Source of the DNA: an uncultured Actinomycetales bacterium
Lineage (GTDB): Bacteria; Actinomycetota; Actinomycetes; S36-B12
NCBI GenBank assembly: GCA_913063435.1
Contig: CAJXYI010000007.1
Location: forward strand, 1 to 64,000
Length of the DNA stretch: 64,000 nt
Reading direction: 5' to 3'
Shown here: one piece after another, positions 1 to 8,404 of the stretch
Position numbering within the stretch: the stretch's first letter is position 1
Layout: each line of letters starts with the position of its first letter
The notes under the pieces: model-generated
What the model was told of the DNA's origin: nothing
The model's input: only the letters and a program-made list of their open reading frames with translations
Databases searched by the model: none
Position numbers and translations under genes: made by a program

Positions 1-290
<290 letters not shown>

Positions 291-293
291 GCG

Positions 294-686
294 ATGGCCG
301 AGCTCACCATCGCGGTGGTCTCCGCTGAGAAGGCCCTGTGGCAGGGCACGGCGAAGAGCATCGTGGCCAAGACCCCGGAGGGCGAGATCGGGATCATGCC
401 CGGTCACGAGCCGATGCTCGCGCTCCTCGTTGAGGCGCCCTTGCGCATCGAGCAGGTCGATGGCACCAAGACCCTCGTCGCGGTCCACGGTGGCTTCTTC
501 TCCGTGGATTCCGACCGCGTCAACGTGATCGCCGAGACGGCGGAAATGGCCCACGAGATCAATGTGGAGAGGGCCAAGGTCGCGCTCGAACGTGCGAAGG
601 CACGCGCGCACGAGGAGGAATCCGAGGCCAGAGCGGCCAAACGTGCCGAAACGCGACTGAACGTCGCGATGGGTGCAGGGCACTAG
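294..686 (+). CDS. atpC: ATP synthase F1 subunit epsilon
   Basis: A 130-residue protein starting MAELTIAVVSAEKALWQG. It has the expected epsilon layout: an N-terminal beta sandwich (about residues 1-85, with the GEIGIMPGHEPMLALL segment typical of the family) and a short alpha-helical C-terminus rich in Ala, Arg and Glu. Epsilon is part of the central stalk of the F1 motor and limits ATP hydrolysis. It follows atpD by three bases and is the last gene of the operon; a large palindrome begins 12 bases after its stop and may end the transcript. Confidence 0.96.
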   Translation: MAELTIAVVSAEKALWQGTAKSIVAKTPEGEIGIMPGHEPMLALLVEAPLRIEQVDGTKTLVAVHGGFFSVDSDRVNVIAETAEMAHEINVERAKVALERAKARAHEEESEARAAKRAETRLNVAMGAGH

Positions 687-698
687 TCCTCTCTACTG

Positions 699-758
699 CC
701 GAGTGCGCACCTACGTGCACATTTCGGCGCGTTTTCCTGCCCGTAGGTGCGCAGTCGG
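699..758. repeat. Long imperfect palindrome, copy 1 (inverted relative to copy 2)
   Basis: The arms CCGAGTGCGCACCTACG (699-715) and CGTAGGTGCGCAGTCGG (742-758) are complementary with a single mismatch and a 26-base centre. The reverse complement of the whole unit is almost the same as the palindrome at 1669-1728, including its centre (GAAATGTGC near one arm, GGGCA near the other). It lies straight after atpC and could work as a terminator. Because it is repeated in opposite orientation on the far side of the next gene, it may also be a boundary of an inserted unit. Confidence 0.85.
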
Positions 759-832
759 TGTTGGTACGGTCTCATCCACAGGTGCTGCATGTGGCCTGGC
801 GAGATGTCGGGTCGCGATCGCATCGTTCGTTC

Positions 833-1666
833 ATGGACGAACTCGCAATCCTTGTCGATGACCGCACTCGCATGAAGTACCGGAAGGGTTTCTGGGCTCC
901 GACACGAGGAGTGCGCCTCCCTGATGGTCGAGACGATGTTCTCGCCCGCTGCGCTGCCGCAACGCGTGCGGTGGGCCCCCACATCGCATTCTCTGGAGTC
1001 ACGTCCGTCGAATTGTGGGAGGGGGTGGAGTCAGACCCCGCAATGTGTGAGTTCACCATTCCTGAGGATGCCCACGATGTCCGACGCCCCGGATACCGAT
1101 GTCGCCGCCGACTTCTCGTGTCGCAGGACGTCGCGACCCGCCACGGGTTCACCGTCACGACGCCGTCGCGCACCCTGGTAGACCTCGCGGTGAGGTTGAG
1201 CCTGCCCAGGTTGGTTGCGGTGGGGGATGACTTCCTCGCCCGTGGCCTCATCAGCGAGAGGTCGCTCGATGAGGTCCTCGGTCGGTCGGTGGGGCAGCGC
1301 GGCGTACGTCGAGCACGACAAGCACTGTCGATCCTTGATGCCCGCGCGGAGTCTCCCCGCGAGTCGATGGTCCGGGCACTCCTGATCGAGAGAGGCTATC
1401 GGTGCCCCGTACCCCAATTCGAGGTACGTGATTCCTCGGGGCGCTTCATCGCGCGTGTGGATCTGGCCTATGTCGACGAGAAGATCGCCATCGAATACGA
1501 CGGCGAGCATCACCTGTCTCGGGAACGCCAGGCCAAGGATGCGTGGCGACTCGGGGACCTAGGAGCGCAGGGGTGGCTCGTGGTGACGGTGGTATCCGAG
1601 GATGTTCATCGCCCCCACCTGCTGTACGCGAAAGTCAACCGAGCCCTCTCCGCTCGCCGCCCCTGA
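833..1666 (+). CDS. DUF559-type (Vsr-like fold) protein with AbiEi-like N-terminal region
   Basis: The C-terminal third has the core of the DUF559 family, a restriction-endonuclease-like fold related to Vsr: IARVDLAYVDEKIAIEYDGEHH, with the acidic and His residues expected at a metal site, followed by a stretch around WLVVTV. The first about 180 residues, with SPSRTLVDLA-like and winged-helix-like features, resemble the AbiEi-antitoxin-like domain often fused to DUF559. I prefer the ATG at 833 (277 residues); the frame is open back to a GTG at 758, but that codon lies inside the palindrome. The cellular role of this family is not known; DNA cleavage is an inference from the fold. In mycobacteria this place, between atpC and the adenosyltransferase, is held by a different gene, and here the gene is framed by inverted palindromes, so it may have been inserted. 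Confidence 0.75.
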   Translation: MDELAILVDDRTRMKYRKGFWAPTRGVRLPDGRDDVLARCAAATRAVGPHIAFSGVTSVELWEGVESDPAMCEFTIPEDAHDVRRPGYRCRRRLLVSQDVATRHGFTVTTPSRTLVDLAVRLSLPRLVAVGDDFLARGLISERSLDEVLGRSVGQRGVRRARQALSILDARAESPRESMVRALLIERGYRCPVPQFEVRDSSGRFIARVDLAYVDEKIAIEYDGEHHLSRERQAKDAWRLGDLGAQGWLVVTVVSEDVHRPHLLYAKVNRALSARRP

Positions 1667-1668
1667 TG

Positions 1669-1728
1669 CCGAGTGCGCACCTACGGGCACAAAAACGGGC
1701 TGAAATGTGCACGTAGGTGCGCACTCGG
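1669..1728. terminator. Long palindrome, copy 2; probable two-way terminator
   Basis: The arms CCGAGTGCGCACCTACG (1669-1685) and CGTAGGTGCGCACTCGG (1712-1728) are a perfect 17-bp inverted repeat around a 26-base centre containing AAAAACGGGCTGAAAT. It fills the whole space between two converging genes: it begins two bases after the DUF559 stop and touches the end of the adenosyltransferase. That position suits a terminator for both. It is the inverted near-copy of 699-758. Confidence 0.75.
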
Positions 1729-2307
1729 CTATTGAGAGTCGCTGCCACCCGGCTGCCACAGGACGTCGCCTCGCTCGGCATTGGCGGTGCGAGCGAGGAT
1801 GAACAGCAGATCCGAGAGACGGTTGAGATACGTCGCTGTCAGCGGATTGACGCCATCGCCGTAGGTCTCGATCGCATCCCAGGTGGACCGCTCGGCCCTG
1901 CGGGTGATCGTGCGAGCCATGTGCAAAAGCGCGGCCTGCTTCGTGCCACCGGGCAGGATGAACGACCGGAGTGGTTCGAGGCGCTCGTTATAGGCATCGC
2001 AGGCCGTTTCCAGCCGCGAGATGTAGTCGGAAGTGATCCGCAGCGGCGGATACTCCGGATCGGGCACGATCGGGGTACACAGATCGGCACCGACGTCGAA
2101 CAGGTCGTTTTGCACCCCGATGAGCAACGCGTGCATATCGCCGTCGATCTCGCCCACGGTCACCGCGACCCCGATGCTGGAATTGGCCTCATCCACATCG
2201 GCGTAGGCAGCTAGTCGCGCATCAGTCTTGCGGGTTCGAGACATGTCTCCCAGCGAGGTGGTCCCGTCGTCCCCGGTGCGGGTATAGATACGCGTGAGAT
2301 TGACCAT
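1729..2307 (-). CDS. pduO: Cob(I)alamin adenosyltransferase, PduO type
   Basis: A 192-residue protein with the PduO/MMAB signature: an N-terminal IYTRTGDDGTTSLGD loop that binds ATP, the segment ADVDEANSSIGVA, and FILPGGTKQAALLHMARTITRRAERS in the C-terminal helices. The enzyme adds the adenosyl group of ATP to Co(I) corrinoid to give adenosylcobalamin. The mutase encoded at 4013-6046 needs that cofactor, so the location is meaningful, and meaB at 17561 would help load and protect the mutase. The ATG at 2307 is divergent from murA (47 bases between starts). Length is normal for the family. Confidence 0.93.
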   Translation of the reverse strand: MVNLTRIYTRTGDDGTTSLGDMSRTRKTDARLAAYADVDEANSSIGVAVTVGEIDGDMHALLIGVQNDLFDVGADLCTPIVPDPEYPPLRITSDYISRLETACDAYNERLEPLRSFILPGGTKQAALLHMARTITRRAERSTWDAIETYGDGVNPLTATYLNRLSDLLFILARTANAERGDVLWQPGGSDSQ

Positions 2308-2354
2308 GTCCGCCAGCGTAGGGCAGATGGGAGATATCGGCAGACGCGCCTACC

Positions 2355-3632
2355 ATGGCCACTGTGGAAGCGCTGCGAATCACCGGGGGTGCCCGACTCG
2401 TAGGGCAGGTGCGGCTGACCGGCGCGAAGAACAGCGTGCTCAAACTCATGGCCGCAGCACTGCTCGGGCAGGGGCGGACAGTGCTCACGGAAGTGCCGGA
2501 GATCCTCGATGTGGAGATCATGGCCGAACTGCTGCGCCGGCTCGGATGCGAGGTGGAGCACGACCGGCAGCGCAGCATCGTCGCCATCGATGTGCCCGCC
2601 GCCCCCACCCATCGGGCTGATTACGACCTCGTTCGACGAATGCGCGCCTCGATCAGCGTGCTCGGTCCGCTGCTGGCTCGCTGCGGCGAGGCCGATATCG
2701 CGCTGCCCGGTGGCGACAACATCGGCTCGCGGGGACTGGACATGCATGTGGCGGGTCTGGAACGCATGGGTGCGACGGTGCGGGTGGAGCACGGTTTCCT
2801 GCACGCGCAGGCTGATCGGTTGACCGGGGCGACCATCTGGCTGGACTTCCCGAGCGTGGGAGCGACCGAGACCCTGTTGATGGCCGCCGTGACGGCGCGT
2901 GGACGCACCGTCATCGACAACGCCGCACGGGAGCCGGAAATCATCGACATCTGCCATCTGCTGATCGAGATGGGTGGGCAGATCGATGGCGTCGGTTCCT
3001 CGACATTGACCATCGACGGTGTCGACTCGTTGTCACCGGTGCGTCACGAGACGGTTCCCGATCGCATCGTCGCAGGTACGTGGGCGGTTGCTGCGGCGAT
3101 GACGCGCGGAGAGATCACGATCACGAACGCTCGCCCGGAGCATTTGGAGATCGCACTCGACAAACTCGCCACGGCAGGGGCGGATATCGACGTGCACGCA
3201 GGGCAATTCACCGTGCGCATGGATGACCGGCCACGTGCTGTCGACATCGTGACCCTGCCGTATCCGGGGTTTCCCACCGATTTGCAGCCGCAGTTCATTG
3301 CGCTGAATGCGATTGCCGAGGGAGCCTCGCTGGTGACCGAGAATCTTTTCGAGGCGCGCTTCCGATTCGTGCACGAACTCGCTCGGCTAGGCGCCGATGT
3401 CCAAACGGAGGGTCACCATGCGCTCGTGCGTGGTCGCGACGCCCTCAGTGGTGCGCCGGTCGAGGCGACGGACATCCGAGCGGGGGCGGGGCTGGTACTC
3501 GCCGGACTCGTCGCCGATGGGGTGACGACGGTCTACGAGGTGCACCACATCGATCGCGGTTATGCGGGATTCGTCGATGCGCTCGGCGAACTCGGTGCCC
3601 AGGTGGAGCGGGTCGACTCGTCGGATCAATAG
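2355..3632 (+). CDS. murA: UDP-N-acetylglucosamine 1-carboxyvinyltransferase
   Basis: 425 residues, with the EPSP-synthase-type double-barrel fold. Near the N-terminus is [15 protein letters not shown], which holds the UDP-GlcNAc-contacting Lys and Asn. MurA transfers enolpyruvate from PEP to UDP-GlcNAc, the first committed step of peptidoglycan precursor synthesis in the cytoplasm. The active-site loop reads [15 protein letters not shown]: the Cys that fosfomycin attacks in most MurA enzymes is Asp (residue 121, codon GAC at 2715-2717). The same change is known in Mycobacterium tuberculosis MurA, where it gives natural fosfomycin resistance. The rest of the protein is full length and shows no damage. 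Confidence 0.96.
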   Translation: MATVEALRITGGARLVGQVRLTGAKNSVLKLMAAALLGQGRTVLTEVPEILDVEIMAELLRRLGCEVEHDRQRSIVAIDVPAAPTHRADYDLVRRMRASISVLGPLLARCGEADIALPGGDNIGSRGLDMHVAGLERMGATVRVEHGFLHAQADRLTGATIWLDFPSVGATETLLMAAVTARGRTVIDNAAREPEIIDICHLLIEMGGQIDGVGSSTLTIDGVDSLSPVRHETVPDRIVAGTWAVAAAMTRGEITITNARPEHLEIALDKLATAGADIDVHAGQFTVRMDDRPRAVDIVTLPYPGFPTDLQPQFIALNAIAEGASLVTENLFEARFRFVHELARLGADVQTEGHHALVRGRDALSGAPVEATDIRAGAGLVLAGLVADGVTTVYEVHHIDRGYAGFVDALGELGAQVERVDSSDQ

Positions 3633-3633
3633 G

Positions 3634-3963
3634 TCAGGTCGACCGGGTGAGAACTCGACGCGCGGCCGACTCGTCATTGGGCCAGACCATGACGCGTGGG
3701 CCGTCGACGGTCTGGACGAGGGTGGCGCGGATCGAGGCATCCTCGAGCCGTCGCCGCAGCATCTCGCCCTCGATATAGGTGGGTGGCTGAGCGACGGGAA
3801 CCAGCAGGCCGTATTCGTCCGGGGTTCCCGGACGTGCCGGAGCCGCCACGAGGGAGCCACCGCGCGAGAACGCCCAGCGCAGCAGCAGCACCAGGATGCC
3901 CAGGCCGGCGAAGGCCACGATGGGCCCGACGACATAGGAGTAGGAGTTGCCCACGCAGGCCAT
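3634..3963 (-). CDS. Small membrane protein with DUF2007-like tail
   Basis: About 109 residues from the ATG at 3963. One hydrophobic segment near the N-terminus (VVGPIVAFAGLGILVLLLRWAF) is followed by a short linker and a soluble domain with PPTYIEGEMLRRRLEDASIRATLV and VMVWPNDESAARRVL. That pattern (an inhibitor-like helix, then a strand and a helix that scores residues such as DESAARRVL) resembles DUF2007, a small domain thought to bind partner proteins. A longer reading to 4041 would overlap the promoter and start of the divergent mutase gene, so I prefer the shorter one. It converges with murA, with almost no gap. The function is unknown. Confidence 0.65.
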   Translation of the reverse strand: MACVGNSYSYVVGPIVAFAGLGILVLLLRWAFSRGGSLVAAPARPGTPDEYGLLVPVAQPPTYIEGEMLRRRLEDASIRATLVQTVDGPRVMVWPNDESAARRVLTRST

Positions 3964-4000
3964 CGTGGTGCATCCAGGCGCGGTCCGCCACCGGCGTGGG

Positions 4001-4006
4001 TACCCT
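4001..4006 (+). promoter_or_regulatory. -10 box, leaderless start of the mutase gene
   Basis: TACCCT lies six bases before the ATG at 4013, with no ribosome-binding site between them. This fits transcription starting at or next to the start codon. Confidence 0.55.
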
Positions 4007-4012
4007 GGGCAG

Positions 4013-6046
4013 ATGACGAGCGTGAACGATCGTTCTGCCAAGGTCGAGGAGAGGTCGATCCGACCGGCGAAGGATCGGCCGTGGCTGATCCGGACCTATG
4101 CCGGCCACTCCACCCCGGCTGAGTCCAATGCGCTGTATCGCCGCAATCTGGCCAAGGGGCAGACAGGGTTGTCGGTCGCCTTCGACCTGCCGACCCAGAC
4201 CGGATACGACCCCGATGACCCGATGGCCTCGGGTGAGGTCGGCAAGGTCGGCGTGCCGATCGCGCACCTAGGGGATATGCGTCGGTTGTTCGAGGGCATC
4301 CCGCTGGGAGAGATGAACACCTCGATGACCATCAATGCGACAGCGATGTGGCTGCTGGCGCTGTATGCGGCGGTTGCGCAGGAGCAGGGGGCTGACGTCT
4401 CGACGCTGCAGGGCACGACGCAAAACGACATCGTCAAGGAGTACCTGTCTCGGGGGACCTATGTGTTCCCGCCCGGACCCTCCCTGCGGCTGACGTCGGA
4501 CATGATCTCCTACACCGTCATCAACATGCCGTCGTGGAACCCCATCAATATCTGCTCGTATCACCTGCAGGAAGCGGGTGCGACGCCGGTCCAGGAGATC
4601 GCGTATTCGATCTGTACGGCCATTTCCGTGCTCGATGCGGTGCGTGATTCCGGGCAGATACCGCCTGAGCAGTTCGGGGCGGTGGTGGCTCGAATGTCGT
4701 TCTTCGTCAATGCGGGCGTGCGATTCGTCGAGGAGATGTGCAAGATGCGCGCCTTCGTGGCCATCTGGGATGAGGTCACGCGCGAGCGCTATGGCATCAC
4801 CGATCCCAAGCAGCGACGTTTCCGCTACGGCGTGCAGGTCAATTCGCTGGGACTGGCCGAGGCGCAACCGGAAAATAACGTGCAGCGGATCGTATTGGAG
4901 ATGCTGGCGGTCACCCTGTCGAAGGATGCTCGGGCACGAGCGATCCAGCTGCCCGCATGGAACGAGGCGCTCGGTCTGCCTCGGCCCTGGGATCAGCAGT
5001 GGTCGCTGCGTATTCAGCAGGTCCTGGCCTATGAGACCGATCTGCTGGAATACGACGACATCTTCACCGGATCCCACGTGATCGAAGCCAAGGTGCAGGA
5101 GATGATCGACGAGGCCCGCGCCGAGATCGACCGCGTGCAATCCATGGGTGGCGCCGTCGCGACAGTGGAGAGCGGATACATGAAGGGCCAACTCGTCGCA
5201 TCGCATGCTGAACGTCGCGCCCGCATCGAATCCGGTGACGACATCATCGTCGGAGTGAATGCATTCACCACGACGGAGCAGAATCCGCTCCTGGCGGACC
5301 TGGAGACCGCGATCCAGGTGGTTGATCCACAGGTTCAGGCGGAAGCCATCGCTGCCCTCGAGGCCTGGCGAGCCCAGCGAGATGACGAGGCCGCGGCGCA
5401 GGCGCTTTCGCGTTTGCGCGAGGATGCCCAGTCCACTGCGAATCTCGTCGACGCGACGATCGAGTGTGCCCGCGCCGGTGTCACCACCGGCGAGTGGGCC
5501 GGGACGCTGCGCGAGGTGTTCGGTGAATACCGGGCTCCCACGGGAGTGTCGAGTGCGGTCGGGATCGCCGAGCCAGGGGGGACCCTCGCCGGTGTGCGCC
5601 AGCGGGTCCAGGCGACCGCGGACGAACTCGGCGCGAAACTGCGGTTCCTGGTAGGCAAGCCCGGCTTGGATGGGCACTCGAATGGAGCCGAGCAGATCGC
5701 AGTGCGAGCCCGCGATGCCGGCTTCGAGGTCGTCTACCAGGGCATCAGGCTCACTCCGGCGCAGATCATCGCCGGTGCCGTCGAAGAGGACGTCGATGTC
5801 GTGGGGCTGTCGATTCTGTCCGGATCGCATCGCGAACTCGTCCCGCAGGTCGTGCGGGGGCTGCGCGAGGCCGGGATGGATGACACGGTGGTCGTCGTCG
5901 GCGGAATCATCCCCGAGGCTGATGCTGCGGAGATGATCGATGCCGGGGTCGCGGCCGTGTTCACACCGAAGGACTATGACGCGACAGCGATCATGGATCG
6001 CATCGTCGATGAGGTCCGGATCGCCAAGGGTCTTACCCCCGCGTGA
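4013..6046 (+). CDS. ecm: Adenosylcobalamin-dependent acyl-CoA mutase, ethylmalonyl-CoA type
   Basis: 677 residues in one chain. The catalytic TIM-barrel domain starts near RPWLIRTYAGHSTPAESNAL and contains FDLPTQTGYD and LQGTTQNDIVKEYLSRG. The C-terminal about 130 residues are the B12-binding Rossmann domain, with the D-x-H-x-x-G motif at D553, H555 and G558 (LVGKPGLDGHSNG). The close fit of the whole sequence to actinobacterial MeaA, and the short N-terminus, point to ethylmalonyl-CoA mutase (ethylmalonyl-CoA to methylsuccinyl-CoA) rather than the two-subunit methylmalonyl-CoA mutase; the substrate itself is inferred. ccr, the epimerase, meaB and the adenosyltransferase in the same window support that reading. 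The ATG at 4013 is chosen over a GTG at 3947 because a -10 box sits just in front of it. Confidence 0.87.
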   Translation: MTSVNDRSAKVEERSIRPAKDRPWLIRTYAGHSTPAESNALYRRNLAKGQTGLSVAFDLPTQTGYDPDDPMASGEVGKVGVPIAHLGDMRRLFEGIPLGEMNTSMTINATAMWLLALYAAVAQEQGADVSTLQGTTQNDIVKEYLSRGTYVFPPGPSLRLTSDMISYTVINMPSWNPINICSYHLQEAGATPVQEIAYSICTAISVLDAVRDSGQIPPEQFGAVVARMSFFVNAGVRFVEEMCKMRAFVAIWDEVTRERYGITDPKQRRFRYGVQVNSLGLAEAQPENNVQRIVLEMLAVTLSKDARARAIQLPAWNEALGLPRPWDQQWSLRIQQVLAYETDLLEYDDIFTGSHVIEAKVQEMIDEARAEIDRVQSMGGAVATVESGYMKGQLVASHAERRARIESGDDIIVGVNAFTTTEQNPLLADLETAIQVVDPQVQAEAIAALEAWRAQRDDEAAAQALSRLREDAQSTANLVDATIECARAGVTTGEWAGTLREVFGEYRAPTGVSSAVGIAEPGGTLAGVRQRVQATADELGAKLRFLVGKPGLDGHSNGAEQIAVRARDAGFEVVYQGIRLTPAQIIAGAVEEDVDVVGLSILSGSHRELVPQVVRGLREAGMDDTVVVVGGIIPEADAAEMIDAGVAAVFTPKDYDATAIMDRIVDEVRIAKGLTPA

Positions 6047-6057
6047 TCGTGTATCGC

Positions 6058-6063
6058 TAGGCT
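6058..6063 (+). promoter_or_regulatory. -10 box, leaderless start of nucS
   Basis: TAGGCT, six bases before the GTG at 6070. No ribosome-binding site is visible. Confidence 0.5.
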
Positions 6064-6069
6064 CCCGGC

Positions 6070-6747
6070 GTGCGAATCGTGGTGGCGCGCTGCATTGTCG
6101 ACTACGCGGGCCGACTCTCCGCGCACCTGCCCGAAGCCGTTCGGGTGATCATGGTCAAAGCCGATGGTTCGGTACTCGTGCACGCCGATGGCGGGTCGTA
6201 TAAGCCGCTCAACTGGATGAGCCCACCGTGCAACGTGACGGTCACCGTCGACGAGGTGTCAGCAGCGCAAGAGTGGCGGGTGGAGAACAAGGCCGGTGAG
6301 ATCCTGCACATCCAACTCGTCGAGGTCATCCATGACAGCGAACATGACCTCGGCGTCGATCCTGGGTTGGTCAAGGACGGTGTCGAGGCTCATCTGCAGG
6401 CACTACTCGCCGATCAGATCGAACGACTCGGTCCGGGGTGGACCCTCGTGCGACGGGAGTACCCCACCGCGATCGGTCCGGTCGACATCATGTGTCGTGA
6501 TGGCGATGGGCAGTCGGTCGCCGTGGAGATCAAGCGTCGCGGAGAGATCGATGGTGTCGAACAACTCACGCGCTATCTGGAACTTCTCAATCGTGATCCG
6601 CTGATCGCACCGGTTCGCGGTATCTTCGCCGCGCAGGAGATCAAGCCACAGGCGCGCACGCTAGCTGCCGATCGTGGGATCGACTGCGTCGTCCTCGATT
6701 ACGACGCGATGCGCGGGGTCGACGATCCCGGATCCCGGTTGTTCTAA
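6070..6747 (+). CDS. nucS: Mismatch-specific endonuclease NucS (EndoMS)
   Basis: 225 residues. The N-terminal half is the DNA-binding and dimerisation domain ([23 protein letters not shown]). The C-terminal half is a RecB-like nuclease with the expected catalytic residues in GPVDIMCRD and VAVEIKRRG. The last residues, GSRLF, match the beta-clamp-binding tail known from archaeal and actinobacterial NucS. In actinobacteria, which lack MutS and MutL, this enzyme cuts both strands at mismatches and is the core of a non-canonical mismatch repair. It follows the mutase gene by 23 bases and converges with the aldehyde dehydrogenase gene. Confidence 0.95.
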   Translation: MRIVVARCIVDYAGRLSAHLPEAVRVIMVKADGSVLVHADGGSYKPLNWMSPPCNVTVTVDEVSAAQEWRVENKAGEILHIQLVEVIHDSEHDLGVDPGLVKDGVEAHLQALLADQIERLGPGWTLVRREYPTAIGPVDIMCRDGDGQSVAVEIKRRGEIDGVEQLTRYLELLNRDPLIAPVRGIFAAQEIKPQARTLAADRGIDCVVLDYDAMRGVDDPGSRLF

Positions 6748-6775
6748 CGGCGTTCGCCCAGCCCACCTTGCCCGC

Positions 6776-8275
6776 CTAGCCTCGCCAGCCACCGTGGCGA
6801 GCACGCAGCGCTGCGAGGACCACCTTGCCCGCCCAGGCAGGTCGCTCGAAGGACGTCAGCGCGATGGGCAGGGCGAAGCGCTGGCGCACGACCGATCGGG
6901 GCTGGGTGAATGCTCGCAGTCCGTCAGCACCGTGAATACGTCCGATTCCCGATTCACCGACCCCTCCCCAGGGCAGCGAGGGAACCCCGGCGTACATCAC
7001 CCAGGAGTTGATGCTCACCATGCCGACCCGCAGCCGACGAGCCGCAGCTTCGACGCGGGGGATGGTTCGCCCGAAGATCGAGGCTGCCAAGCCGTAGCCG
7101 GACGCATTCGCCCGATCGACGGCTTCATCGAGATCGCGGACGGAATTGATGGCGACCGTCGGGCCGAAGGTCTCCTCGGTCATGGCGGGGGAGTCTTCGG
7201 GAACATCGGTGAGGATGATGGGTTCCACGGTCCGCTCGTCGATCGATTCGACCCCACCGAGCACGGGACGCGCGCCGCGCTCGATCGCATCCGCGACATG
7301 GCGCCGGATGGTCGCGCTGGCCTGGGGCAGGGTCATCGGACCGTAGTCGGCCTCGCCATGAGTACCGGGTCGCAGGATCTGGGCTCGGTGCGCAACCGCG
7401 GCCACCAGTTCGTCATGGATGTCGCGATGGGCGTAGACCCGTTCCACTCCCACGCACGTCTGACCGGCATTGGAGAACGCGCCGTAGACGATCGCATCGG
7501 CGGCCGCGTCGATGTCGGCATCATCGTCGACCAGCACCGCGTCCTTGCCCCCGCACTCCAAGACGACCGGGGTCATCGTCGGCGCGCATGCGGCCAGAAT
7601 GCGCCGACCGGTGGCCGATGAGCCGGTGAAGGACACCAGATCCACTCCACCGGTCGCCAAGGCGGCCCCCACATTCCCCGCGCCGATCACGGTCTGCACC
7701 AGCGGGTGCTCGGTGCTTGCTGAGTTGAAGGCTCGAGCCAGCCAGTCACCGATGGCTGTGGCGAACTCCGAGGGTTTGAAGACCACTGCGTTACCGGCCG
7801 CAAGCGCATAGGCGATCGAGCCGATGGGGGTGAACACCGGGTAGTTCCACGGCCCGATCACCGCCACCACGCCGACCGGCTCGTAGGACAGGCTGGCTCG
7901 CTGATTGATCGTCAGCAGTCCGCCGGGAACCCGATGCTCGCCGAGCACACGCTCGGCATGGACCGCTGCCCAGTGCAGATGCTCCAGGCTCAGGGCGACT
8001 TCCAGGCGGGCGTCATCACGGGGCTTACCCATTTCGCGGTGCACGAGGTCGACGAGTTCCTCGGCATGACGGGCCAGGTAGCGCTTGGCGGTCAGTAACC
8101 GGGACCGTCGAGCAGACCATCCCAGATCAGCCCACCAGCGGGCGGCGAGGCGTGCGCGGTCGATGACCTCGCTGACACCCTCCTCCGAGGTGAGGGGGAA
8201 GGTGCCGATCAACTCACCGCTGAGCGGTGCGCGGGAATGCAACCAGGTCGTGTCCTGCGGTGCTGTAGGGCTCAT
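6776..8275 (-). CDS. NAD(P)-dependent aldehyde dehydrogenase
   Basis: 499 residues from the ATG at 8275. The sequence shows the family's NAD-binding and catalytic motifs: VIGPWNYPVFTPIGSIAYALAAGNAVVFKPSE, FTGSSATGRRILAACAP, the general-base region LECGGKDAVLVDDDADID, and the nucleophile in NAGQTCVGVERVY (Cys 274). EETFGPTVAINSV follows near the C-terminus. The enzyme oxidises an aldehyde to the acid; the substrate cannot be told from sequence, though the closest relatives I recall are broad succinate-semialdehyde/benzaldehyde-type enzymes. The open frame runs back to 8329, but a -10 box (TAGCGT on this strand) seven bases before 8275 supports the shorter start. It is divergent from the 3-hydroxyacyl-CoA dehydrogenase gene. 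Confidence 0.9.
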   Translation of the reverse strand: MSPTAPQDTTWLHSRAPLSGELIGTFPLTSEEGVSEVIDRARLAARWWADLGWSARRSRLLTAKRYLARHAEELVDLVHREMGKPRDDARLEVALSLEHLHWAAVHAERVLGEHRVPGGLLTINQRASLSYEPVGVVAVIGPWNYPVFTPIGSIAYALAAGNAVVFKPSEFATAIGDWLARAFNSASTEHPLVQTVIGAGNVGAALATGGVDLVSFTGSSATGRRILAACAPTMTPVVLECGGKDAVLVDDDADIDAAADAIVYGAFSNAGQTCVGVERVYAHRDIHDELVAAVAHRAQILRPGTHGEADYGPMTLPQASATIRRHVADAIERGARPVLGGVESIDERTVEPIILTDVPEDSPAMTEETFGPTVAINSVRDLDEAVDRANASGYGLAASIFGRTIPRVEAAARRLRVGMVSINSWVMYAGVPSLPWGGVGESGIGRIHGADGLRAFTQPRSVVRQRFALPIALTSFERPAWAGKVVLAALRARHGGWRG

Positions 8276-8282
8276 GGGTACG

Positions 8283-8288
8283 ACGCTA
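8283..8288 (-). promoter_or_regulatory. -10 box, leaderless start of the aldehyde dehydrogenase gene
   Basis: Read on the minus strand the box is TAGCGT, seven bases before the ATG at 8275. Confidence 0.45.
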
Positions 8289-8404
8289 CTCCTGACGACC
8301 GCCCTCGGCACGGGCGTGGGCGGTGGCATGGGAGACTCCGGTGAATATCAGGTTGGATATCAGCGTCGATTTCAGCGACGTACGTGGCTACCGAGGGAGC
8401 GTGG

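Noticed and set aside
4268-5830. 520-codon open frame on the minus strand opposite the mutase gene
   Set aside because: It is a shadow of the strongly biased codon use of the mutase gene. The translation is rich in Arg, His and Asp, has no recognisable motif and covers the conserved B12-mutase sequence.
8345-8363. Repeated ATATCAG in front of the 3-hydroxyacyl-CoA dehydrogenase gene
   Set aside because: Two copies 12 bases apart could be an operator, but the motif is short and there is no third copy or symmetry to support it.
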